A stretch of DNA of 64,000 nt from Steromphala cineraria (Eukaryota; Mollusca; Gastropoda; Trochida; Trochidae). The stretch covers positions 54,499,075-54,563,074 of the forward strand of contig OU744725.1 of assembly GCA_916613615.1 (NCBI GenBank), in the 5' to 3' direction. The notes under the pieces are model-generated. The model did not search any database. It worked only from the letters and a program-made list of their open reading frames with translations, and was not told the origin of the DNA. Position numbers and translations under genes: made by a program. Positions 25,294 to 34,942 of the stretch are shown one piece after another; positions within the stretch are counted from its first letter, which is position 1, and the number at the start of each line of letters is the position of its first letter.

Positions 25294-25533
25294 CATCCTG
25301 TCTCAGGGTACGAACGTTTCGCTAATTCCACTAATCTGTACCCTGGGCTCAGAAGCTAGATTCGTTCGGGCGGCCAATCAAATCATATTCTCACCACCTT
25401 CTCAATAAAATTTCAACGAGAAAATGATTTGATTGGTAATATCCCAAGTCGGGCCGCGCGAGCGAATCTAGCTTCTGAGCCCAGGGTACAGATTAGTGGA
25501 GTCAGCGTAACGTTCGTACCCTGAGACAGGATG
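25294..25533. mobile_element. Family B foldback element, complete (array edge)
   Basis: A 240-bp near-palindrome, CATCCTGTCTC to GAGACAGGATG, with a 9-bp target-site duplication bearing one mismatch (CAACGTCCC / CCACGTCCC). The right border of the 9.2-kb array falls inside its right arm at 25518. Confidence 0.92.
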
Positions 25534-25990
25534 CCACGTCCCACGCCAAATTGGTTTTCATGAAAGCTCCCACAATTTTCCTACATGGGCCATAACTCTG
25601 TGATATGTCATTGCATAAATCTTAACAGTCCAAAAACACAGAACGGGGCAATATATCTGTAAAAACATAATTGCACGGTTCGGATTTTCGAACTCCATCA
25701 AGGTACATGTATTCTATACATAGTTAGATAGTTCCTGAGAAAAGTTCTCATCTTTGATGACATCCTCGATCAGGGTCCAAAAACACAGAACAAAGACAAT
25801 GACTCGTTTAAAAATAATTGCAAAGTTCTGATTTTTTGACTACGTCAAGATATTGATACCCTGAAAACACACATATCTAAAATATTTTTAAAGAAAAGTT
25901 GTCCCCTTTAACTCGGATGGACGCACACACGGACGGACGGAGCCCATACCTATATCCCACCTCCCACTTGGTGGCGGGGGATAATAATAA
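25534..25990. repeat. Single-copy DNA ending in a GGAC/GGCGGGGG terminus
   Basis: About 380 bp of AT-rich DNA precedes a GGACGGACGG run (25930s) and a hairpin with arms ATATCCCACCTCC and GGTGGCGGGGGATA. The order (body, GGAC run, GC-rich hairpin, AT tail) is the same as at 668-750, with diverged sequence. It looks like the end of a dispersed element of unknown class. Confidence 0.55.
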
Positions 25991-26096
25991 GTTAAACAGA
26001 TAAACTAACTCGTCTGGTGACACAAATTAAACTAACAAACATATAATTATTATAACATTACTCATTGAATCAATTTCTCATTCTCATTAAAGGGGC

Positions 26097-26450
26097 AGTG
26101 GCACGTTTTTTTGATAATTTTGTATTCTTAAAATTGCAATGATAATTGTAAGTTAATGCTAAATGTATTAATTTGACAGTGTCAAAAATCACATAACACA
26201 AGCCAATCAACCTTAGTCAGAGGACAAAGTATGGAGATTCACATAAAATTCATTGGCGGCCATTTTTTGTGAACACCTTTAATTCATTTTCTGTTAGAAA
26301 AAGGAATCGCATTGCTAAACTTTAATTATATATTTGAATTATTACTGCTCTATTTAGTTTAAATATTTTGTCTTTCAATTGGAACGATTTATTTCAATTT
26401 TCCTGACATCACCTTATATTCCCCTCAAAAACGTGCTACTGCCCCTTTAA
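26097..26450. mobile_element. Family A miniature element
   Basis: A 354-bp element with TTAA at each border and AGGGGCAGT(A/G)GCACG inverted repeats. The internal GAACACCTTTAATTCATTTT block is shared with the array copies. Confidence 0.9.
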
Positions 26451-26747
26451 GCATTGTCTATCTTGAAATGAAGCAACTACAGTAGCCCAAGGGCAATTTT
26501 GGATAGTTTTAGAATATTAATAGTCCCAATGTGAGATGAAATACAGAAAAGATTCATGACCCTCGATCTGTATTACAACTCAAATGAAACGTCTTAGGTG
26601 AAAATAATATACTTTAACGTGACATGTGCTGAGTGTTTCTAAATTGAATACATAAATAAGGTAACGGAAGCACTTTTCAATCTTCTATTTCAGTATTTGT
26701 AGGCGTGTCCAATAGTCAATACCCGTCTTTTTTTAACGATTTTAAAT

Positions 26748-26846
26748 GAATCCAAGGAACCAGAACAGGTGATAGATATTCCGTAGGACATGATGAAATC
26801 CACAGCCACCGTTACAGAGTCGCAGATCAAATCACTCATCACGTTT
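26748..26846 (+). pseudogene. Decayed fragment of an array-gene relative, opposite strand
   Basis: The plus strand encodes 33 codons that align without gaps to the array protein around its ESNEPEQVLDVPQD...ESQAKSLATF segment; 22 of 33 residues are identical. The Gln codon after the DIP tripeptide is a TAG stop. Upstream (26700-26747) a weaker match to the VGPDGK...NKDL segment may continue, followed by a small deletion. Downstream of ACGTTT all similarity ends. This is an old paralogous piece, inverted relative to the array and about 1.2 kb from its edge. Confidence 0.8.
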
Positions 26847-28999
26847 AAACCTGATACTTAATTCGAGATCAAGCTCTTATCGCGCCTCGACCGCAAATAA
26901 AGTAAAGTAAAGAAAATGTCATATGAGGAAGGCTATCGGAAAAGGGACCACTTGGTCGATTCCCGTTTAAGAGATATGAGATCAAAAGAATTCTAGTGGA
27001 TATGATTCTGATTTTTTTTGTCACGTATTTTTATGGGTATAACAAGTGTATAAAATAGATTGGAAACCTAGCTTGTCCTGAAAATTAGTTGATCCATTCC
27101 TTAGGGGAAAATAAAGAAAACTTTTGAAAAGTTACCAGTCCTGACCAAAAAGGTGCCAGTCTCGGACTGACGGACGGGCTATATTTTAAACAATGGTATA
27201 ACATATCATTATCACCTCTTCTTTGCGCGCAAGTCCTCGGAATGCAAAATGTTCTTCTAGAAATTCCTAAAAAAACATTGATATCAAATGGCACCAAAAA
27301 GAAACCACATGGTCAGAGGAACTGTTTATGCAGTATGTTTCAAGTTGTCTAGTAGCTACGTAGCAGATATTTTATGTTCGCTTATTCGAGCATGATTTAA
27401 AGAACCTTTAAAGATCGATATTCAAAATGTCGTGAAGTTCAATATTTATAAAGTATTTTTACTGTAGGCCCCATTCATCGTATCTTTGCAAAATTTTGCG
27501 ACCAACCTAGAGAAAATCGACCCAAAGTTACTAAATAGGAGACATTTTGCCAAAATGGCCAACTAGTTTTTCTTTTCTTTTTCTCCGAATCAAGTACTCG
27601 TTGCCGCCCAAGTTGATACCTACGACGCGGCAACTGAGTAAATCCTACACACGATGTCGTCACCGAAAACGGATTCGTTAAAAGCTATGGCACTTTTGCA
27701 GAGGGTAGGCCTACTGTACTTTAGACGTCGAATTAAGTATTTTGTTGTTGATTAAAACATGTAGGCCCAAACATGATATATCAAACTTTCGTCGAAAGAT
27801 TTTCTTACCGAGGGATGCATTTATTTTCTCAATAGCTTAATTTTATCACGAACCGGATGCAAGTATGACGATTGAGCTGTAATTTAAGTGCGAGATCTAT
27901 CAGAACATATCCGATAAGGTAGCCGAAGTCATTTAGTGAGCTTTTGAAATAGGTCTCTATCTTTAAATAACGTCAGGAATATTTATATACCTAGCTACTA
28001 CCATAGATGTCGACGTCCTAGTTTGTTTACATTCCAAGAACTTCTAAATAGTGATTGTAAAAGTGTTTACTTTAACTTAGCGAAATATGTACGTGTATCT
28101 TGTACTGAAGTAATAAAGAATCTGTCTGTCTGTCTGTCACTCTATCATATCACATATATTCTCATACACGGATTTAAGAAATACATTTAGCTCGTTTACT
28201 ACGTCATAAAAATTAATTTTATTTACGACTATAATAGCCGGACAGTTGCGTTCTTGAAGAACATCAACAACGCACTATTTTATCACAGTTTGTTTACATC
28301 TGGGTCAAACGATCTCAGAAATATTATTCCGCTCACCGAGCGATGTCAGAGACAGAGAACGTGTGCTCGAGTCAGTGAATGCGACCTTCGTCAGAAACGA
28401 AAACGACAGATTAGACAAAGCATGGCAATAACAGTTCTGATACCTCAAATCTTCCAATAATATCACATTATCCACATACCATACATGGGTTTCATTGCTT
28501 GTTTTCATTTTACACGAGGTCGGTGGTAGAAGGCGCCCTCTGTACCTAGTTTCCAAGGGAGGTAATTGCTTCGTAACAGATACCTTTTTGTGGGTCTCGT
28601 AGTGTGAATCTTTGATTCCAACCTAATGCTTGAATCATTGTCTCGTACCTTATTCACGTTATTCCTGTCAATAATTGAGGTTATTGGCTATGGAATAAAA
28701 CTTTGTATAATCGATCTCTTTGTATAATCCAACTTTTTGCTAAGGTTACAAGAGTTCCCTCCCTTGAACTGTTATTGCTGTACTGTACTGTGTACACGAA
28801 ACCGCTTGTGTCGTTTTGTTTATTTGCGATTAAAATCCTAAACCTGATTTTAGGTTGACACGTAAGTAGTTTTACATGATAATTGCAGCCCATCCAAATG
28901 GGTTAAATGTAACATGGGCTCCCGAGAGTTTGATATTTCTTCTCACACACTCGAATTGAAATGCTATAACTGGTCTGAGAGGTTTAATCGCAGTCCTCT
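26847..28999. other. Gene-poor interval
   Basis: AT-rich DNA. Short open frames on both strands (for example 27085-27297, 27475-27663 and 28254-28556) have no recognisable motif or splice context. A short GTCT run lies near 28122-28138. I see no gene here. Confidence 0.5.
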
Positions 29000-29130
29000 T
29001 TAAAGGGGCAGTAGCACGTTTTTGAGGGGAATATAAGTTGATTCCCAGGAAAATGAAAATTAATGTAATTGAAAGACAATGTATTTAAACCAAAATGGAG
29101 CAGTAATAATTCAAATATATAACTTTACAT
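29000..29130. mobile_element. Family A miniature element, left part only
   Basis: Starts TTAAAGGGGCAGTAGCACG and follows the family consensus to ...CAGTAATAATTCAAATATA. It is then cut off, and no right inverted repeat is found before 30100. Confidence 0.8.
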
Positions 29131-30128
29131 AGAGATTTATAAGACAAGAGCTCATAAAATCAGAGGACTTTCGCCTTCTCTATACATTCTTTCTGTTCAT
29201 TTTGAAAACATTCAATCGGTTCAACAAAGTAATATCTTACAAAATATTAACAATATCTAAACAATAATTATACTAAACACCGAAGGTAACATCACCTTTC
29301 AACACCTATTTCTTATGATACGAAGGGTTAAATTAATCGAAATATGGAAAGTAACGATCAAAACAACATTATTTCAACATCCCCAGGTATTACTTCAGCT
29401 TTTTGCGCACAAACACAGACCAGGTTTGCGGAAATGCGTGAAAGCAAATTTTCCTTTCGTTCTTGCAAAGAGAAAACTGGTATAGCATATGTTTTTCGGT
29501 TGCGCAATGGTATTCTAAATATTCATTCACGCTTGTTTTTCCCAACTTTTGTTTCAGACAGTTTTTGTAGAATCCCCCCAAATATATGAATTTACAGGAG
29601 AGAAAAACGTGTCATTTTCACACCTTGAAATTATTTCAAAGTCGAAATGTATGTTTCTAATGCAAACCAAACCATAGTAAGTGAATGATCTGTAATCTCA
29701 GTACCATCTGCTAAAATGCATTGTTTAATGTAAATTAATTTTATATCGTATGTCCTCTACTATTCCTATTTTATAGAATTTAAAAATTCATAAGATAATT
29801 TAAAAAGACAGACATAAATGTGTGTTACAAACTACTATTCTTACGAGTTAATTCATAACTTTTGTCAATTGCATAGTTGCTGTGGCAACGCATGTGCAAC
29901 TGCAAAGTCAAGTGAAAAGAGCGTTGCAGGTTTATTGTCACACGCATTGCTGAGAATGTATTCAAAATATGCAAATTTGGGGCAGGTTAACTTGAACAAA
30001 GCCAATTTAAAGTATATATTTGCAACGATAACATAAGGCATAGTTGGGGAAAACTTACTTATTTGAACATCTGTAAGAATTACTAGAGTAAGAAATAAAC
30101 GCCAAAACCAATTTTATTTCTATTTCCG
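29131..30128. other. Interval without a recognised feature
   Basis: AT-rich. An overlapping pair of short open frames at 29344-29589 and 29390-29581 on opposite strands has no family resemblance. Nothing else stands out. Confidence 0.45.
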
Positions 30129-30137
30129 TGAGTACTT

Positions 30138-30486
30138 CATTCTCTCCCCACAGAGGCAGATCAAGTCATGTTGATTTAGCCTTTGTTCTATTACGCCGAA
30201 ATCCGTGGGTTCCGGCAGTTTCCCCTGGCGGAAAAAACCCGCAACACAATCCATTTGAATTTCTTTATCAAATGACAACGCTTCTCGCATGGAAAGGGTG
30301 GTTCACATCACAAAGCCTTTGCCTTGTTTCAGTAGCCAAAACGATGATTTAAGAACAGCGTCGCTGATTGCACAACTAACTTTGTTTGCCTCCAATCAGG
30401 CATCTCCCATTCTATCCCACAAAGTCGGCGTAATAGAACAGAGGCTAAATCAACATGACTTGATCTGCCTCTGTGGGGAGAGAATG
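30138..30486. mobile_element. Family C miniature element, Mutator-like, with perfect 9-bp duplication
   Basis: A 349-bp element with ~62-bp terminal inverted repeats that differ at one base, starting CATTCTCTCCCCACAGAGGC. It is flanked on both sides by TGAGTACTT (30129-30137 and 30487-30495). Long inverted repeats with a 9-bp duplication are typical of Mutator-like elements. The near-perfect arms and duplication suggest recent insertion. Open frames here are inverted-repeat artefacts. Confidence 0.92.
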
Positions 30487-30499
30487 TGAGTACTTTAGT

Positions 30500-31207
30500 G
30501 CACCAAGAATCACAAATCTTCACGACAACGTACACCATCTCTACATGTACTATTTTTTCAATAAATGGTTCAAATTGAAAAGAAAGGAAGCATGGTTACT
30601 ACGTTTTCAAAACACATGATTGTGATCGTGGCACAACTCTATAATCACACTTGAAATCATTTAAATTTTGTATGATACGCGGGCCTTGATTGGCGACAGG
30701 GTCGCTTGATGATGGCACTTTCGACATACTTGAACAAATAGGAATAACACTCAGAGTAAACAATATATTTTAATAAATAAGAAAACATGTGCAATATAAG
30801 ATATCACTATATTTGGTGGTGCTTGGTGCTCTCTGAAGTCCGAATATATAGCTATACAACCAATCATACAAAATTGTCCCAGAAACAACTTGAAATCTTC
30901 TGAATAACTAAACATAAGACCTTCCGAATATAAATGCAAACATTTCAGAAAATGACAGTGTCTGGATTGTGCTGTCTTAAACTCAACGTTCGCCATTGAG
31001 TGTGCAACTCATTAGTTAAGTATGCAAAGTTGAATACTTTCAAATAGAATGATAAGTTTTAGGAAATGTCAATGTGGTTCTATTTTCATTTGTAGTATAC
31101 CATCTGGTTTACAACAGAAATTCAACGCCATCAAAAGCTTTCCATCATTCAATTAGTAGTCAACATGCATAGCATCAAAACTCGCACATTTTGTCCATTC
31201 AGGTGTT
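30500..31207. other. Interval without a recognised feature
   Basis: No gene, repeat or element could be supported here. Confidence 0.4.
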
Positions 31208-31580
31208 TTAAAGGGGCAGTAGCACGTTTTTAGGGGTGATGGTGACGTTTTTAGGTGATGTCAGAAAAATCAAAATAAATGGTTCCAATTGAAAGATGTA
31301 TTTGAAGCAGTAATACATGAAGCAGTAATAAATCAAATACATATCGAAAGTTCAGCCATGCGATCTCTTTTTCTTACACAAAATGAATTAAAGGTGTTCA
31401 CACAAAAATGGCCGTCAATGGACTTTATGTAAATCATCATAATATGTTATCTGACTATGGATGATTGGTCTGTGTAATAAGAGTTTTGGCACCAACAAAA
31501 TAATATATTAAGCTTTAACTTACAATTATCAGGGGAAAATTTTAAATATGATTTTAAAAATCTTGTTACTGCCCCTTTAA
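31208..31580. mobile_element. Family A miniature element
   Basis: A 373-bp element, TTAAAGGGGCAGTAGCACG to TTACTGCCCCTTTAA. It carries small internal duplications near 31240 (GACGTTTTTAGG, GGTGATG) and near 31305-31330 (GAAGCAGTAATA repeated). Confidence 0.88.
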
Positions 31581-32148
31581 TTGTTATCCATACTTCGTCA
31601 ACTGAGGTCTTTCTTTGAAACATAAGATCATACAGTTTTTTCGTTTAGAAGGTGCATGCGCACCTTTTTTGGTGTCAAATGTACAACAAATTATTGATTT
31701 GCATCCTTCTTTTAAACATAAGGTCATTATTTCAGATTCACTTAAATATGTTTTTTTTCATTACATTGTACCTAAGATCTTATACCAAATTCAGGGTGCA
31801 ATCAAAATGATTATTGCCGAGCAATGTATGGAAGAGGTTGATAAACACCGTAGTTCTGCCGAATTCTATCTCAATATCAAGATAAGTTAATTTCACAACG
31901 TAAGTGAACGATGGTATTAGTTTCAATAATTTGGATTCCAACAAGAATATACCCGAACACGGATTGACCGTGCTTGATTCAACCCTTGCCCATCCATGAA
32001 CTTTGGATGTTAGTTCCCATACATACACGGGTTGGTTCCACATAACCACATGTACCAAGGGAGAATGACAGAGTACTCATGCATTACCAAAACACCTCAC
32101 CATATTACACTGTCTCCGGCCGTCGATCTTGATCAGAACTACCACATC
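31581..32148. other. Interval with an unassigned 91-codon frame
   Basis: An open frame at 31615-31890 (plus) begins MKHKIIQFFRLEGACAPF and ends in stop. No domain is recognised and no splice context supports it. The rest is AT-rich with nothing recognisable. Confidence 0.35.
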
Positions 32149-32595
32149 CTATAAAATAACACATTTGCGACTTGTAGTGATGAGTTTGTTTCTCTTGATG
32201 TAGTCGATGAGTATCTTGTTTGTGATGTGCATTGCTTGTTCTCCGCCCATGTCGAAACCCTTCTGGCCGATGGTGAGCGCTTCGAAGACAGTGTAGGTGG
32301 GGACGAGTGGCATCTGTTTCCTCCACATCTCCTCCTTCCAGAATCGTCTCCACCACCCCCTGACCGCCCCCTCATCTAAACACCCCACCGACAGCGCCAG
32401 GGTCCGGTCCGGCTTCCGGCTCTGCCTCTCCACGTCTGTCCGGAATGTTTGCTGCAAGATGGCGTCCTTTGAGCCAGATCGGAAGCTCCAGCTGATGTAC
32501 GTACCATCGCTCAGCTCTAGACTCGCGTGCTCGCTCACTTCCGGTCGTCCTCCATGTGACGATGTCGCATGCCAAGTGTAGACGTGTGCCGCCAT
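32149..32595 (-). CDS. Uncharacterised protein exon with HASLEL / TYISW motifs
   Basis: A 148-residue frame on the minus strand, markedly more GC-rich than its surroundings. The Met codon follows a TTGCAG acceptor-like site, so this may be a terminal exon with more exons upstream. The first third reads AAHVYTWHATSSHGG...EHASLELSDGTYISW, then an Arg-rich DVERQ...KPDRTLAL stretch, CLDEGAVRGWWRRFW, and FEALTIG. This order (HxSL, YISW, KPDRT, LDE...WW, then a segment resembling NCSTVVYEAL) recalls proteins with a permuted papain-like fold. The position where those carry Asn-Cys reads Val-Pro here, so a Cys nucleophile seems absent. The family is recalled from memory and I cannot name it. Confidence 0.5.
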   Translation of the reverse strand: MAAHVYTWHATSSHGGRPEVSEHASLELSDGTYISWSFRSGSKDAILQQTFRTDVERQSRKPDRTLALSVGCLDEGAVRGWWRRFWKEEMWRKQMPLVPTYTVFEALTIGQKGFDMGGEQAMHITNKILIDYIKRNKLITTSRKCVIL

Positions 32596-32640
32596 CTGCA
32601 ACATGCAACATGCAACATGCAACATGCAAGCATACATTGA
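32596..32640. repeat. Short TGCATGT tandem repeat
   Basis: About five copies of the 8-base run GCAACAT lie next to the putative exon start. They overlap the acceptor-like site and could affect it. Confidence 0.6.
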
Positions 32641-32731
32641 TACATGTATGAGGATATCATGACACGTTTACATGTATCAGGATATCATGAGTCATGACAC
32701 ACGTATAATATTTTCAGCTCGACACACATGC

Positions 32732-34933
32732 CATTCTCGATAATCCAGAGGTAACGTTCCGGTAAAATCTCCACTAAGTTAGTAACGTTCCGGTAAAATC
32801 TTCACTTAGTTAGTAACGTTCCGGTAAAATCTCCACTAAGTTAGTAACGTTCCAGTAAAATCTCCACTAATTAAGTTAATAACGTTCCGGTAAAATCTCC
32901 ACTAAGTTAGTAACGTTCCGGTAAAATCTCCACTAAGTTAGTAACGTTCCGGTAAAATCTCCACTAAGTTAGTAACGTTCCGGTAAAATCTCCACTAAGT
33001 TAGTAACGTTCCGGTCAAATCTCCACTAAGTTAGTAACGTTCCGGTAAAATCTCCACTAATTAAGTTAGTAACGTTCCAGTAAAATCGCCACTAAGTTAG
33101 TAACGTTCCGGTAAAATCTCCACTAAGTTAGTAACGTTCAAGTAAAATCTCCACTACGTTAGTAACGTTCCAGTAAAATCTCCACTACGTTAGTAACGTT
33201 CCGGCAAAATCTCCACTTAGTTAGTAACGTTCAAGTAAAATATCCACTAAGTTAGTAACGTTCCAGTAAAATCTCCACTAAGTTAGTAACGTTCAAGTAA
33301 AATCTCCACCAAGTTAGTAACGTTCCGGTAAAATCTCCACTTAGTTAGTAACGTTCCAGTAAAATCTCCACTTAGTTAGTAACGTTCAAGTAAAATCTCC
33401 ACTACGTTAGTAACGTTCCAGTAAAATCTCCACTACGTTAGTAACGTTCCGGTAAAATCTCCACTTAGTTAGTAACGTTCAAGTAAAATCTCCACTACGT
33501 TAGTAACGTTCCAGTAAAATCTCCACTACGTAAGTAACGTTCCGGTAAAATCTCCACTTAGTGAGTAACGTTCAAGTAAAATCTCCACTACGTTAGTAAC
33601 GTTCCAGTAAAATCTCCTCTAACTTAGTAACGTTCCAGTAAAATCTCCTCTAAGTTAGTAACGTTCCAGTAAAATCTCCACTACGTTAGTAACGTTCCAG
33701 TAAAATCTCCTCTAAGTTAGTAACGTTCCAGTAAAATCTCCTCTAAGTTAGTAACGTTCCAGTAAAATCTCCTCTAAGTTAGTAACGCTCAAGTAAAATC
33801 TCCTCTAAGTTAGTAACGTTCCAGTAAAATCTCCTCTAAGTTAGTAACGTTCCGGTAAAATCTCCACTAAGTTAGTAACGTTCCAGTAAAATCTCCACTA
33901 ATTAAGTTAATAACGTTCCGGTAAAATCTCCACTAAGTTAGTAACGTTCCGGTAAAATCTCCACTAAGTTAGTAACGTTCCGGTAAAATCTCCACTAAGT
34001 TAGTAACGTTCCGGTCAAATCTCCACTAAGTTAGTAACGTTCCGGTAAAATCTCCACTAATTAAGTTAGTAACGTTCCAGTAAAATCTCCACTAAGTTAG
34101 TAACGTTCCGGTAAAATCTCCACTAATTAAGTTAGTAACGTTCCAGTAAAATCGCCACTAAGTTAGTAACGTTCCGGTAAAATCTCCACTACGTTAGTAA
34201 CGTTCCGGCAAAATCTCCACTTAGTTAGTAACGTTCAAGTAAAATATCCACTAAGTTAGTAACGTTCCAGTAAAATCTCCACTAAGTTAGTAACGTTCAA
34301 GTAAAATCTCCACCAAGTTAGTAACGTTCCGGTAAAATCTCCACTTAGTTAGTAACGTTCCAGTAAAATCTCCACTTAGTTAGTAACGTTCAAGTAAAAT
34401 CTCCACTACGTTAGTAACGTTCCAGTAAAATCTCCACTACGTTAGTAACGTTCCGGTAAAATCTCCACTTAGTTAGTAACGTTCAAGTAAAATCTCCACT
34501 ACGTTAGTAACGTTCCAGTAAAATCTCCACTACGTAAGTAACGTTCCGGTAAAATCTCCACTTAGTTAGTAACGTTCAAGTAAAATCTCCACTACGTTAG
34601 TAACGTTCCAGTAAAATCTCCTCTAACTTAGTAACGTTCCAGTAAAATCTCCTCTAAGTTAGTAACGTTCCAGTAAAATCTCCTCTAAGTTAGTAACGTT
34701 CCAGTAAAATCTCCTCTAAGTTAGTAACGTTCCAGTAAAATCTCCTCTAAGTTAGTAACGTTCCAGTAAAATCTCCTCTAAGTTAGTAACGCTCAAGTAA
34801 AATCTCCTCTAAGTTAGTAACGTTCCAGTAAAATCTCCTCTAAGTTAGTAACGTTCCGGTAAAATCTCCACTACGTTAGTAACGTTCCGGTAAAATCTCC
34901 ACTAAGTTAATTACCTCTGGATTATCGAGAATG
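32732..34933. mobile_element. Inverted-repeat-bounded 31-bp satellite element with 9-bp target duplication
   Basis: A 2,202-bp element. Its ends are inverted copies of CATTCTCGATAATCCAGAGG (23 bp to ...TAA), and it is flanked on both sides by the perfect duplication CACACATGC (32723-32731 and 34934-34942). Almost the whole interior (~32752-34905) is a tandem array of about 70 copies of a 31-bp unit containing TAACGTTCC(G/A)GTAAAATCTC. Variants include TTCAAG, CTACGTTAG and a 4-bp-longer CTAATTAAG form. The element transposed as a unit, by the evidence of the duplication. The array may have grown before or after insertion. Confidence 0.93.
32870..34860. repeat. Higher-order duplication within the 31-bp satellite
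   Basis: The ordered series of monomer variants repeats at an offset of about 1,031 bp (33 monomers). For example the rare TTAAGTTAAT junction at 32871 recurs at 33902. The variants GGTCAAAT, AAAATCGCC and GTAAAATATCC recur in the same order. The second block carries extra monomers near 34075-34140. A single duplication of about half the array explains this. Confidence 0.85.
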
Positions 34934-34942
34934 CACACATGC

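Larger units (their letters stand above)
16300..25518. repeat. 9.2-kb tandem array, copy 3 (complete unit, right edge)
   Basis: The last unit of the array. Identity to copy 2 stops at 25518, inside the right terminal inverted repeat of a B foldback element. Here the inverted repeat runs on to its proper end and into single-copy DNA. In copies 1 and 2 the same element is cut and joined directly to the next unit. This copy therefore keeps the ancestral upstream sequence. Confidence 0.96.

Noticed and set aside
27085..28893. Cluster of 60-83-codon frames between the array and the first isolated A element
   Set aside because: None shows domain motifs, splice context or compositional contrast with flanks.
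29344..29589. Overlapping short frames on both strands
   Set aside because: Both are short, without motifs or splice sites, in AT-rich DNA.
30128..30538. Related protein pieces on both strands (SPHRGRSSHVDLA)
   Set aside because: They are the two arms of the inverted repeats of the C element read in opposite directions.
32752..34905. Regular ~31-bp repeats that could be taken for a CRISPR array
   Set aside because: Monomers are directly adjacent with no unique spacers, the setting is a eukaryotic spliced-gene region, and inverted ends with a 9-bp target duplication show a transposon.
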